Counted from the stretch's first letter, positions 1 through 10,734 are shown. The stretch is DNA of 64,000 nucleotides from Arachis hypogaea (GCF_003086295.3 NC_092048.1:91120626-91184625); one strand, 5' to 3'. Translations and numbers: made by a program. Notes: a model not told the origin generated them from the letters alone.

Positions 1-583
1 CATCCCGGCATAGCCCCAGTTGGAGTGTCCTCCTCACCTGCAAGTTCAATTGCTACGAATCAAAACAGATCCAGCATAGCATATTACACTACCTCCACTA
101 CACATGAACAATGCATAAAACAAGTAAAAACAAGACCAACCTTCATGAATGAAAATTGGATACACGAAATTCACAGGCGATATTGTTGTCTCCTGAAAAG
201 CTTCCCTCAGTGCCGGCATCCTCCGGTTGTGTCGAGGACGCCTGTTAAGTGGCTGATACAAAATCAAATCAAATCAATTGCTTAACTCAACAAGTTTTTC
301 TAAATCATCAGCAAGAATGCGCAAGGCTAAAGTCAACACATTTGGTTCCTATTCAAAAATTGAATCGGAGACTCACAAGTGAAGGGACGACAGGAGTTCC
401 AACCAGAGAAGTTGGTTTAGGGGGAATCGGAGGTGCCTCCGGGACGTTACTGGCAACAACGGCGGCTTCGCATTCTGCGTCGGAGAGGCCAAGCTTGTGG
501 AGTAGACCTGCATGGTTACCGTTGTGGGAATCACTTGCTCTAACGGCAAAGAGGTGGAGAGGGCGAGGAAGGCCCTGTTGCAT
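1..583 (-). CDS. HEMB: Delta-aminolevulinic acid dehydratase (porphobilinogen synthase), 5' part, three exons, incomplete
   Basis: Plastid enzyme that condenses two 5-aminolevulinate molecules to porphobilinogen in tetrapyrrole (chlorophyll, haem) synthesis. Three minus-strand exons read in phase: 583-377, 252-141 and 37-1. They encode recognisable plant ALAD N-terminal sequence, including LGLSDAECEAAVV, VPEAPPIPPKP, LREAFQETTISP, NFVYPIFIHEG and EEDTPTGAMPG. Splice sites are canonical: donor GTGAGT after 377, acceptor TATCAG before 252, donor GTTGGT after 141, acceptor TTGCAG before 37. The catalytic domain lies beyond the left edge. The odd point is the N terminus: the first ATG (583) gives only about 12 residues before the mature-type LFAVRASD sequence, much less than a usual transit peptide, and the frame upstream is closed by a stop. 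An acceptor-like TGTTTCAG at 635-633 suggests an upstream exon. It may be a normal gene whose first exon I cannot place, or a truncated copy. Confidence 0.85.
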
Positions 584-971
584 AACTACTCTCTTCTATT
601 TTTGAATTGGACTTCACAGTCTCTATACAATACTGAAACAATATAATATGTATTAATACACTCAACAAGCTTGCGTGATATCTTTCCCTCTTCTCTAAAG
701 AAAGAAACCAAGATAGGACATTTTATATCTTAGAAGCAATGATGACTCTCTTAGGGGTAATCTTTCAGATGTTATATAACTTATTATAATTCTGGCAAAA
801 AATTGAGAATGCCACCCATTAGCAAACTGAAAATTGAACTAACAGGAAGAAAGGAATGAAATGATTGTTTATATGACATAATAGTACTTAACATTGACAA
901 TTAGAGAGCTTGAAATCTTCCAAAGCAGAGAAATTAGTGTCAATGATAACATTGAAAACAAGAATACTCAC

Positions 972-1045
972 CTCAAAAGATGAACCAAAATATGTGATTT
1001 CATTGTTAGCACTGATCCACCTATGCTTTCTAGTAATATCAGTAT
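972..1045 (-). other. Orphan exon-like segment between splice signals
   Basis: On the minus strand a 74-nt segment is bounded by an acceptor-like TTGGACAG and a strong donor GAG|GTGAGTATT (donor at 971-966). One frame is open across it and reads TRKHRWISANNEITYFGSS near its end, which looks protein-like. It lies 390 bp upstream of the HEMB exons on the same strand but does not resemble an ALAD transit peptide. I do not recognise the family. It could be an exon of a neighbouring or chimeric gene, or chance. Confidence 0.3.
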
Positions 1046-1559
1046 CTGTCCAACAATGTTGTAGAGAAAAGTTCTTAAGTTGTAATATTCAATCTACTAA
1101 ATCAAAACTATAAACAAGAATAACAAACAAAACTTCCTATATATACTATAACACTACAAGAACCTGAAAAGATCACAATATACTCAGGGAATTGAACTTG
1201 AATAGATCAAACAAAAAATTCATTACAATGAACTACTAAATTCATTGCTCGTAAATATATAGTGGCCAAATATATAGTATAGTTGCTGCCACTTGCAGTA
1301 TGACACGAAATAGGGGAAATGCTATTATCAGGAGAGTCTAATTATGATATGATCATATTTAATTTACAGTGAGCAAATAAGACACAGTATCGGTTCACCG
1401 AACAAGAATTAATACAATGATTAAGAGAATAAACAATTCATCAAACACTTGGAGTGCTTGCGAATTTGAAACAATGTTCATCAATTAAGAGATAATAAAA
1501 CTCATTGAATGTTATATCATATAGCAAAGCATTCAGAATCTGAAAATGAAAAATAAAGA

Positions 1560-1900
1560 AATGAATAAAAAGGAAAAAGAGAAAGAGAACCGAAAATTGA
1601 GAATGAGTGGAACGAAGAAGAGCATGCAGAAGCGAGAGAATGCCGATGGAGAACACGAGAGTCATTTGCGGAGGAGAGTTGACAGAAGAGGTGCTTTCTC
1701 AAGATCTAGAAACGCGTTGATAAAGGAGGCGTCTTGGCTCGATCTCAGTGGCAACAACATAAAGGAGATGAACTTTAGTAGTGACGACGGCAGCAATGGC
1801 GGAGGAGGCGGCGACAGCGGTGGAGATGGCGGTGGTGATGGCTATCGCAATCTTAGGGTTTCAGTGAGCTCTCATGCTCTGTTCTTTCTCTTCTCTACAA
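1560..1900 (-). other. Possible 5' leader exon region (GC-rich, promoter-proximal look)
   Basis: A GC-richer island in AT-rich surroundings. Read on minus it begins with an AG/CA-rich leader, an early ATG with an immediate stop, AACCCTAAG, then Ala/Thr/Ser-rich sequence, like a plant 5' UTR or transit-peptide exon. No frame runs from an ATG into the HEMB exons, so I cannot show it is exon 1. The plus-strand 133-codon frame here is low-complexity (Lys/Glu then Gly/Asp) and probably a shadow. The stretch 600-1560 outside the 972-1045 segment is AT-rich and intron-like. Confidence 0.25.
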
Positions 1901-2076
1901 GTTTTTTTTTGGATTTTGAAAAGAGTTTTAATTATATGATAATTTAAGTGATAACAATGGGTTTTATTGTTAGTTATTTTGTGAGAGTTTATCAAAAATG
2001 TCATAGATAAAATATATTAGGGAGGTTTTAAAAACTCTCACTAAAAAACACCCACAAATATATATAAATTTTGTAG

Positions 2077-2494
2077 TGGCGTAAAACGCTAGAAAGTTTT
2101 AGGCTGACTTTGGACGCTAGTTTGGGCCATCAAATCTCGAGCAAAGTATAAACTATTATATATTGCTGGAAAGCCCAGGATGTCTACTTTCGAACGCAAT
2201 TGAGAGCGCGCCAATTGGACTTCTGTAGCGCGAGAAAATCCATTTCGAGTGCAGGATGGTCAGAATCCAACAGCATCTGCAGTCCTTTTTCAGCCTCTGA
2301 ATCAGATTTTTGCTCAGGTCCCTCAATTTCAGCCAAAAAATACCTGAAATTATAGAAAAATACACAAACTCATAGTAAAGTCCAGAAATATGATTTTTGA
2401 ATAAAAATTAATAAAAATATAATAAAAAGTAACCAAATCTTACTAAAAACTATGTAAAAACAATGCCAAAAGGGTATAAATTATCCGCTCATCA
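2077..2494 (-). mobile_element. Truncated LTR of a Ty3/gypsy element (TGATGAGCGG family)
   Basis: On the minus strand this begins TGATGAGCGGATAATTTATA, an LTR 5' end I recognise as common in Arachis gypsy elements, and runs about 420 bp before stopping without a matching LTR end. It contains a GGCGT-AAA-ACGCT palindrome at 2077-2092 in the part nearest the break. It abuts copia coding sequence directly at 2495, so it also marks where the copia element lost its 5' half. No TSD is visible. The AT-rich stretch 1900-2076 beside it shows no gene. Confidence 0.6.
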
Positions 2495-2497
2495 AGC

Positions 2498-3096
2498 AAC
2501 CAGAGGGTTTCGAGGTTAAAGGAAAGGAGCACCTTGTATGCAAGTTGAAAAAGAGCTTATATGGGTTGAAGCAAGCGCCAAGGCAGTGGTACACGAAGTT
2601 TGATTCCTTCAAGGAAGGACATGGATATAGTAAGACCTCTTCAGATCATTGTATGTATGTTAAGAAATTCTCTGATGGTGATTTTATAATTCTCTTACTT
2701 TATGTTGATGACATGTTGATTGTTGGTCATGACACTAAAAAGATTGAAAGTCTTAAGAAAGGCTTGAACAGATCCTTTGCTATGAAGAATTTAGGTCCTG
2801 CAAAGAAAATCCTTGGCATGAGTATCACTCGTGACAGGAAGAATGGAAAATTATGATTGTCGCAGTAGAAGTATATTGAGAAGGTTTTAGAGAGGTTTAG
2901 CAAGAGTAATTCCAAACATGTTAGTACTCCACTTGCTAGTCATTTCAAGTTGAGCTCGCAGCAATGTCCTATAAGTAAGAAAGAGAAAGCAGAAATGAAG
3001 AATATTCCATATGCATCTGTAGTTGGCAGTTTGATGTATGCTATGATTTGCACTAGGCCAGGTATTGCTCATGCCGTTGGATTTATTACTCGGTTG
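2498..3096 (+). pseudogene. Copia reverse transcriptase fragment
   Basis: The translation starts QPEGFEVKGKEHLVCKLKKS and continues through SLYGLKQAPRQWY and the catalytic LLYVDDMLIVG motif to the copia signature YASVVGSLMYAMICTRPGIA. These order and match the RT domain of plant Ty1/copia polyproteins. There is a premature stop after NGKL at 2854 and another in the next few codons, after which the frame resumes. The fragment begins in mid-protein against an LTR remnant and ends at GFITRL, where element A was inserted. The domain continues at 35886. Confidence 0.9.
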
Positions 3097-3110
3097 GATG
3101 TATGCTATGG
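3097..3110 (+). repeat. Filler DNA at the copia/element A junction
   Basis: The 13-mer GATGTATGCTATG at 3097-3109 repeats exactly the copia sequence at 3033-3045, 64 bp upstream. It occupies the place where about 20 bp of the A LTR start and about 20 bp of copia should be. This is what templated filler synthesis during end-joining repair looks like. Confidence 0.6.
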
Positions 3111-4663
3111 TTTATCTTGTGCTTAATTTAGTCGGTTTTATCAACTTTTCTCACATTTATTCAATGAAATAGCATGCTTTTGTAATTCTTCCTAAATTTG
3201 TGCTTAAGTGTGAAAACATGCTTTTTAGGCCTTTAAATAGCTAAATTTAATTCACTTTAATTCCATTCGATGCCTTGATATGTTTGTTGAGTGATTTCAG
3301 GTTCATAAGGCAAGTATTGGATGCAACAAGTGAAGAGAAAAGCATGCAAAATGGAGAATTCATGGAAAAACAGGGATTTGGAGTGCTTAGAGCGATGCGC
3401 ACGCGTGACAGACGCATACGCATGAAGAGGTGCATCGTCGAAGGCGACGCGTATGCGTGATATGACGTGTATGCGTGACGAGAAAAAGCCAGACGACGCG
3501 TACGCGTGACCCATGCGTATGCGTCACAGCTAACAAGTGACCTCATTAAAGTGAAAACGCTGGGGACGATTTCTGAGCTACCCAGGCCCAAGTCCAAGTC
3601 ATTTCTAAGGCTATTTGATACAGAATTCAAGATTGGACAAAAGAGGAGCAATTAGATTAGCTTAGGATCATGTAGGTTAGTTTTCCAGAGAGAGAAGCTC
3701 ACTCTTCTCTCTAGAATTAGGGTTTTAGGTTAATTGCATCTTAGATCTAGGGTTAATTCTTACTTTCATCTACTTTTTCTTACAATTTATTGTTCTTTCA
3801 TCCTAGCTTTTCTAGTTTTACTTGTCATTTCCTTTATTTTGTTTCTTTTATGTTGATGAATTCTTGTTGGATTTGGATTTCTTTTAATGCAATTTGATGT
3901 TTAATGTTCTTTTATTGTTGATTTCAGTTGTTTATTGTTGATTCCTTGCATTGGGTAGTTGTAGATTTATTATTCTTGTAATTTATGATGTTTTTCTTTT
4001 ATGCCTTTTTAGTGTTTGACAAAATGCTTGGTTGGATGTTAGAGTAGCTTTTTGAGCATTCTTGGCTTGGAAAGAGAAATTAGGCAATCTTGAGTCATTA
4101 ATACCCAATTTAGATTGATGATATAGAGTTGTTAGTTAATATTATTTCCATTGATTCTAATCTCTTGCTAATTCAATTAATAAGTTGATTAGGACTTCTG
4201 GATTGAGATTAACTAGTCTTATTTGACTTTCTTCCTATGTTGGAGATGATATTGTACTTTCTCCCGATGTTGAAGATGACAAAATAGGATAAATTCTTGT
4301 TAATCATTGTATGATAATTAATGATTAGGTTAGAAAGCCTAGATTCTCAATCCTTGCCATGAATGTCTCCCTTTATTACTTGTTTTCTTTAGTTGTTGCT
4401 TTATTTTCTTGCCATTTATTTTCTTGCCCCTTTTTACCAACCTAACCCCCTTGGATACCATAACCAGTAATATGCATACCTCACTGCAATTCCTTGAGAA
4501 GATGACCCGAGACTAAAACTCTCGGTTATTTTTGTTGGGTTGGACTTGTGACAACCACAAATTAAACTTTGATTGAGCAGTGTTTGTTGGTCTAGACTAT
4601 GCTTGCAACGAAACAATCCCATTTTCAATGAGAAATTCTAGATCATCATAAATTCTTGTATCA
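3111..4663 (+). repeat. Element A 5' LTR
   Basis: Matches the A 3' LTR pieces at 9982-10361 (TTTATCTTGTGCTTAATTTAG and onward), 24496-25219 and 35660-35885, ending CTTGTATCA just before the primer site. It contains the CpG-rich palindrome block 3395-3530 and the motif CTGGGGACGATTTCTG (3560-3575) shared with the C and D LTRs. The first about 20 bases, including TGATAAACCCC, are absent. Confidence 0.85.
3395..3530 (+). repeat. Element A LTR palindrome block (ACGCGTACGCGT type)
   Basis: About seven copies of the near-palindrome RCGCGTAYGCGTGA in 135 bp; the perfect 12-mer ACGCGTACGCGT is at 3496-3507. The matching block in the 3' LTR is 10283-10361, into which element B inserted. The same motif recurs as an array inside A at 6775-7115. 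Confidence 0.8.
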
Positions 4664-4669
4664 AGTTTT

Positions 4670-4687
4670 TGGCACCGTTGCCGGGGA
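4670..4687 (+). promoter_or_regulatory. Element A primer binding site (tRNA-Asp)
   Basis: TGGCACCGTTGCCGGGGA, six bases after the LTR end. It is complementary to the 3' end of plant tRNA-Asp with one mismatch (A for G at the fifth base). Confidence 0.85.
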
Positions 4688-4864
4688 GTTGCAATGTGTG
4701 CTTGTTATTGGTTGTTGTACATATGTTAATATTGTGAATAGTTTGCTCTTTTGTTGGTTTGCTTGTTTAAGTTAGTAGTTAGATTTTATCTCTTTGTTTT
4801 TGTGCTTTTTGTTTTTGTTTCCCTACTATGAATTCTCACCACTTTTGGTTCTAACTATGTTGTA

Positions 4865-6509
4865 GGGAATGGAAGCTACAATGACAACATGCATCAAGGA
4901 TTTGGAAATTAAAGGTGGGAGGAGCCTCAAGCTTATAGACAACCTTCTTGGCAACAACCTCCTCCGATTTCTTATCGGTATAATCCAACCCCTAATGCTT
5001 ACCAATCTAATGCATGTGGTGACCCTAATTGTGGTTGTCAACTACAACCACCACATGCATACAATTCTTTTCCTCAACATAGGCCTCAATAACCTTACTC
5101 ACAAGTCCCCTACCACCAATCACCTCCATACGATCCTAATACTTATCCACCATACTAACCACTATATTTCCAACACCAATACTTCCAAGAACCACAATTT
5201 TCATATACACCACCTCAAGACTTTCACCAAGATGAACCACCTTCCAACTACAATATGTTTCCCTCAAATAATGAACCCTCTCTTCCACCACCACCTTCAT
5301 TGGACGAATCTCTCCAACCCCTTATGCAAGAACAACAAGAACTTCTAATTCGTTGCCAAAAGCAAGGGGAAACCATGGCTACTTTATCCGAAGTGATGAG
5401 CCATTTGGCGTCATTATGCTCAACTATCCAAGATACCCTTATTGCTAAATGTGGAGGATTAGTTGAGGAGCACAGTGAGAAGGAGGATTTGGAGCTTCAA
5501 GGTGGAGAAGAGGAGTTGAAGTAAGAAGTGCAACAAGAGGAGGAAGTTGAGGCCATTGATGTTAAAGAAGTGGATAAAGAGTTGAGGAAAATTGATCAAG
5601 AAGTAGATTCCATCATTAGTGATTTTTTGTCTACATTGATCAATCCCCTTGATGATCTTGTTGAACCTTCTTCCATTGGACTAGAAAGCGATGTTAAGGA
5701 GGATGTACAACCTCCAAGGCATATGTTAAGTAATGAAGGATGGGAAGAAGTTGAGCAAGTGACAAGTCTTGTTATTGAAGATAATTCCGCACCAACCAAT
5801 GTGTTATCGGAGATCGTTGAATTGTCCTCATTGTGTTGTGAATTTGATGTTGAGGAGGCTAATGTACAACCTCCGATACACGACTTAAGTAATGAGGAAT
5901 GTGTAGAAGAAGTTGGTGAATAAGGAATTGAAATTGAAGATGCTTGTCAAGAGGTGGAGGAATTTAATGAAGAGCACAAGGGAGTGGACCTTGCATTGTC
6001 AAAGTGTGGGGAGACCCCCCTTCCTAAGTCACAATCATTCCTTATATCATGCAAGTGGGTAAACCTCTTATCTCTAAGCTTTATCATCCCACTTGAATAT
6101 GGTTTGCTTGAAATGGATGGTCAACTTAGAGCTCTCTGTGGAATGGGAAGTAAGAGAAAAGTTAGTTAGTGGTCGGCACCGCAATTTAAGGTTCACTATG
6201 GTTGAGTTTTCGAGCTCTAAGTGCAAATGGTGGCATAATACTCAATTGAGAATATCTAGAAGGAGAGTTTGGTGCCTAAAGGAGAATTTCATGTGCTTGC
6301 CACCCGAGTGGAGTAATGACGATCAATTAGAAGACCGGTATAGAAACAAGATTTGGGATCCCGGCATACATGAGGATCAATTGTGGGAGCTCCAAGCTTG
6401 TGGAAAACTCCACCAAAGGTTGGTGCGCTTGGTTGGAAATTCTTGCAACCACTTGAAGTTTAAGCATTGGTGGAAGTTTAAGGATGAAATCAAGCACAAG
6501 CCTCCTTGA
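4865..6509 (+). pseudogene. Element A gag-like reading frame, degenerate
   Basis: One frame runs from 4865 to about 6170, broken by several stops (4910, 5522 and 5921 among them). A second frame, 6093-6509, overlaps its end and carries the rest. The first part is Pro/Gln/Tyr-rich (WQQPPPISYRYNPTPNAYQS, then a CGDPNCGCQ cluster), followed by a helical Gln/Glu-rich stretch (LMQEQQELLIRCQKQGE) and a long acidic region. The second frame ends in a basic, Trp-rich tail, FKHWWKFKDEIKHKPP. I recognise this as the uncharacterised frame of abundant non-autonomous Arachis elements; no enzyme motif is present. A structural gag-type role is inferred from its place after the primer site. Confidence 0.6.
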
Positions 6510-6557
6510 TAGGAGCCTCCCAATTGTCCAACTTAAGGACAATAAATAAAAGTGGTA

Positions 6558-6575
6558 GGTGGGAGACACCCCACC
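6558..6575 (+). other. Post-coding stem-loop GGTGGG-AGACAC-CCCACC
   Basis: A perfect 6-bp stem with a six-base loop, just after the last coding frame of A. The same shape (GGG-AGGCAA-CCC) follows pol in D (32212-32227) and E (63594-63609). The sequence 6576-6774 is otherwise unremarkable. Confidence 0.6.
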
Positions 6576-6774
6576 ATGGTAAACTCTTTTCATTTTTCTC
6601 TTTTGTAAATATTGGTAAAATTAGTTTAATTTCATGTTTTGTTTGGTTAGTTGAGTTTATTTGGGAGTCTAGTATGTTAAATAAAGTTTGATAGTGTTTT
6701 GGTAGCTATTTAGAGGTTTGGAATGTTTGGTTTGGTGCAAGGAATGGAAAAATTTTGAAACACAAAGCACCATA

Positions 6775-7115
6775 CCACGCGTACGCGTCACCTACGCGTA
6801 CACGTGACCCCAAGTTTTTGGACCACTCACGCGTACGCCTCGTCTATACATACGTGTGACATCCAAATTTTTCAGGGCCAGTACAAAAACCAGAGAGTTG
6901 CGCGTGTAGTGTGCTGAAATTGTGCCTCTAGCACAATTTTGCCCCATGCGTATGCGTACCTCACGCGTACGCGTCACCTATCTCTCTCTCTTTACTCATG
7001 CGTGCACGTCGCTTAGGCGTGTGCGTCACTTATGCGTACGCGTCGCATCTCATTTCTGCAACTCACGCGTACGTGTGACACGAAGCGTACGTGTGACACG
7101 AAGCGTACGTGTGGC
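6775..7115 (+). repeat. Element A internal palindrome array
   Basis: About a dozen ACGCGTACGCGT-like units in 340 bp separated by AT-richer spacers. It includes an 18-bp tandem GCGTACGTGTGACACGAA at about 7068-7103. It matches the motif of A's own LTR and sits between the gag-like gene and the noncoding 3' part. Confidence 0.8.
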
Positions 7116-8361
7116 CCTGCCCTGTTTCACCACTCTTTTTTTTTTCCTTCTTTCTATTTCTTTCCTTCTTCTCTCTTCTCCTTTTTTCTTTTCCTTCTTC
7201 AACCATCACCCAACACTACCAATCACCATCTATCACCAATTCTTTTAGTTAGTAGTTGTTTAGTTAGTTTGATTTGTGTTTAATTTTCCATTTTTCATTA
7301 TAAGTGTTGGATTATTAATTGTGTTGTTGTTTATTACTGCTGATTACTGATAGGATGTTATTTTAACATCATTTTTGTTAATGTTCATTGTTGGATCTCT
7401 TTTATTGAGGTTACAATTTGTTACCTGATTTTGAATTTTTCATGCTTAACATTTGTGAATACCAAGTACATGTTACATTGCCTTCAAGCTTTCTACATCT
7501 TTTCAATTGCATGTTGTAGCTAGCCAGCATGCGATTTGAATTCATTATTTATGATGAGGCAACCTTTCTATTATCAATGCATTTTTTGTTAGGTGATGCT
7601 TGTTTATGATTGACCTTTATTCACATCACCTATTTCATGCAATGAGATTTATGGAATTGTGAAATTGGATCATACGCTTACCTAGTGACATATTTTTGAG
7701 CTTTCTAAACCTTTGTGGACCATGCTTGCTATGTGATTGATTTTCACTTCTATCTTCTTTGTCCTAAGTTTCATAGCACCCATGTCTTCCACCTCTTTGT
7801 CACTTAGGTGTTGCAAACAAACTTCAATATGTGTCATTGTTTGATGTGTGAGCTTTATATTTCATTTGGTTTACTAAGTTTACTTACACACCAATCAATG
7901 TCCATTCATTATCCAATTCACAATTGTTGTTTATTTGCTTGAATGCTTTGATGCTTCTTCACTACTTGTTTGGTTGACTTGACTTACAAGTTTTCTTTGA
8001 AGCATCTCGAGCACACTAGAATGAGTGAAGTGCATACTTTCTTGTGTAATTATGACATAGCTCTTTATGCTAATGTGTGTTCTAAACTGCATGCAACTTA
8101 GAACTCACACACCTATTTTTCATCAATGTCACATTAATTCACTCACTTAATTCTAGTGATTCTTACCTCATTCCAACAATTTATGCTTCTTTGATTTTGC
8201 ATTTTCTCATCTTACAATGTTATTTTCTAATTTTTCATGCATGAGTGTTCATAAGCAAAAATGGAAGCAGGAGAAAGAACACGCAATAGCCGGTTGACCC
8301 ACCAGCTGAAGGTGGCAACCCGTATAGTCGCCATACCCCCTTGCTCATCTTTGAATGCACC

Positions 8362-8395
8362 GAGGACAGTGCAAACTTTTAAGTGTGGGGAGGTC
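8362..8395 (+). promoter_or_regulatory. Internal polypurine-tract-like module of element A
   Basis: Reads GAGGACAGTGCAAAC then TTTTAAGTGTGGGGAGGT. The second part repeats the terminal polypurine tract of A (TTTAAGTGTGGGGAGGTT at 9964-9981). It lies 1.6 kb upstream of the 3' LTR. Confidence 0.6.
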
Positions 8396-9389
8396 ATCCG
8401 ACCAATCGGCATTTTTGGGTGACAAGTTTCTAATCCTAACACCTTTGCATTTCATTTTTAGGTCTTTTAGGATTTTTAGTTGCATTTCTTGCTTTGCATA
8501 TATATATATATAATAAGCTTAGCCAAAATAATGAAAATTTTCCAAAGATTTTATCTATAGGGCACCCTAATTGATTGAAAAAAAATTTTTAGAACTTGCT
8601 TGAATTATACATTGTGGAACATGATTTTTGAGCTAAGAACACAAGCATGTGTGTTTTGAGCCTAATTGTGTGGTTACATCATATAACCATAATTTTCGTT
8701 CTTGCTTATATTATTCTCTTTCTATGATTGTAATCTTTGATTTGTTTGACTCTTTATGTCCATTATTTTGTATATGAATGCATTTATATGATTGAGGCCA
8801 TTGTTTTAAATAGCCCATTTACCCAAATAGCCTTACCTTTTATCTACCATTGTTAGCCAACTTTAAGCCTATGCTAAACCACCTTTGTTCTCAATTTTAC
8901 CACATTACAAGTCTCAAAGCGAAAAATAATAAATATCCCTTGTTTGGATCTTTGATTAGCTTAGGCTAGTGAGAGTGCTTATTATTCAAGTTTGGGAAGT
9001 TTGGGAATATTGGGTAGAGATAAAAGTGTATTTTTTAATTTTTGTTGAAAATTTTGGGAATTGGGTGCATACTCATGCATTAAATGTTTAAACCATATGC
9101 ATTGGTACCTTTGTATATAATTCATCAAAAAGAAAAAGAGAAAAACAAAAGAAAAATAAAAAGAAAAAAATATATAGAAAAAGAAAAGTAATAAAAAGGG
9201 GACAAAATGTCCCAAAGTGAAGTTCAATAATAATCAATGCATATGGGTTGTGATAAAAAAGAGAATGCATGAGTGTGTAAAAAGTGAGAATTATGGGTAG
9301 TTAGGTTTGCTTTAAATAGTATAGGTTGTTATATAGGTTAGGTGGAAAGTTTAAGTTAATCAAAGATTCAAATTCTAGTCCACTTAACC

Positions 9390-9597
9390 AAATACAATCT
9401 TACCTTGACCCTAGCCCCATTACAACCTATGGATAAGTCCTCATGATATTTGTATGCATGCATGGAATAATTGTTGATTGTTAGATGAAAAACAAATACA
9501 ATCTTACCTTGACCCTAGCCCCATTACAACATATGGATAAGTCCTCATGATATTTGTATGCATGTATGGAATAATTATTGATTGTTAGATGAAAAAC
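9390..9597 (+). repeat. 104-bp tandem duplication
   Basis: Two consecutive copies (9390-9493, 9494-9597) beginning AAATACAATCTTACCTTGAC and ending GTTAGATGAAAAAC, differing at only a few bases. Confidence 0.85.
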
Positions 9598-9963
9598 AAA
9601 TCTTGGAAAGCATGATTAGGAGAGAATTGAGTGAATCAACCCTATACACTTGAGCGACTACAGCGGATACACATCCAGTGAGGGTTCGATTGCTCAGTTA
9701 CATGTTTTCACCCATGATCATCTCTTTTCTTGCAAGTTGTAAATTCTTTTCAATAACTCAATTCAATTGTAGATTTGACTTGGTTGCTATACCCTTAGCC
9801 CTTATGTTTATATATGTATTCTTGGGAATTGATTTATTTTGACCAAGTGGTTGCATTCATTTAGATAGTTGCATTTAGATAGGTTGCATTTAGGTAGTTT
9901 GCATTGAATAAATGTTGATACCCTTTTGTTTCTTTCTTGAGTTTAGTATGAGGACATGCTTAG

Positions 9964-9981
9964 TTTAAGTGTGGGGAGGTT
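9964..9981 (+). promoter_or_regulatory. Element A 3' polypurine tract
   Basis: TTTAAGTGTGGGGAGGTT directly before the 3' LTR start TGATAAACC at 9982, preceded by GAGGACATGC. This is the expected plus-strand priming site. Confidence 0.8.
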
Positions 9982-10361
9982 TGATAAACCCCAATTTTTT
10001 TATTTATCTTGTGCTTAATTTAGTGGGTTTTATCAACTTTTCTCACGTTTATTCAATGAAATAGCATGGTTTTATAATTCTCCCTAAATTTGTGCTTAAG
10101 TGTGAAAACATACTTTTTAGGCCTTTAAATAGCTATACTTAATTCACTTTAATTCTATTCGATGCATTGATGTGTTTGTTAAGTGATTTTAGGTTCATAA
10201 GGCAAGTATTGGATGGAAGAAGTGAAGAGAAAAGCATGAAAAGTGGAGATGTCATTGAAAAACAAGGATTTGGAGTGCTTAGAGCGACGCGCATGCGTGA
10301 CATGTTGCGTACGCGTGACAAGAAAAAGCCAGACGACACGTATGTGTGACCCATGCGTACG
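9982..10361 (+). repeat. Element A 3' LTR, first piece
   Basis: Starts TGATAAACCCC and matches the 5' LTR until CATGCGTACG, where element B is inserted. The last five bases, GTACG, should be B's target duplication; the right-hand copy was lost in a later deletion. Confidence 0.85.
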
Positions 10362-10725
10362 TGTAAGAACTGCAACTAATCAACCGGTTAATTAAGAGGT
10401 AATAATGCCCAAATTACGTTCCGAAAATTTAGAGTGAGAATTTGAGGATTTAAAAGTGATTTTTGGACTTAGTAGGTCTTTCTGAGTCAGAAAATGTGTT
10501 TTCTGCGAAAAACCGTGAAAAACTACGAATCGGTAGTTGAACCGGTTGAACCGGTTCAAGTCTGCCTGGTACCACATGAGAAAAAGTGAAAATAGTCAAA
10601 AACCTTAGAAAAATGTTAGAAATGGAAAACCAGGCGTTAATTTTAGGAGTTTGGCCCAAAGTTGGGCCAAACGGGCTAAAAATGCTTAGGGGTTGGACTG
10701 GGCCCAAGTTGGGCCTAAGCCCAAC

Positions 10726-10734
10726 ATATATAAA
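10726..10734 (+). promoter_or_regulatory. Element B LTR TATA box
   Basis: ATATATAAA downstream of GGGCCCAAGTTGGGCC-type inverted repeats, about 365 bp into the LTR; conserved in the 3' LTR near 21980. Likely core promoter of the element. Confidence 0.5.

Larger units (their letters stand above)
7116..9951 (+). other. Element A noncoding 3' internal region
   Basis: T-rich, then mixed sequence with no supportable gene; the short minus frames near 8982-9270 are low-complexity Phe/Leu runs. It contains the internal polypurine-like module (8362-8395) and a 104-bp tandem duplication (9390-9597). The stretch 8396-9951 occupies the position held by the env-like ORF in element E. Confidence 0.6.

Noticed and set aside
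1546..1947. 133-codon plus-strand frame
   Set aside because: Low-complexity Lys/Glu then Gly/Asp composition; the opposite strand looks more like a gene leader.
1151..2080. CACTA-type transposon (CACTACAAGAA at 1151 and TTTTGTAGTG near 2079)
   Set aside because: The 3-bp flanks do not match (TAA and GCG), the inner parts of the ends do not pair further, and the interval covers a possible gene leader.
6775..7115. CRISPR-like array
   Set aside because: Repeats are short dyads without constant spacer length, inside a retrotransposon of a plant genome, and no cas genes are near.
8982..9270. Two small minus-strand Phe/Leu-rich frames resembling membrane proteins
   Set aside because: Translation of an AAAGAAAAA-rich stretch; not conserved and without context.
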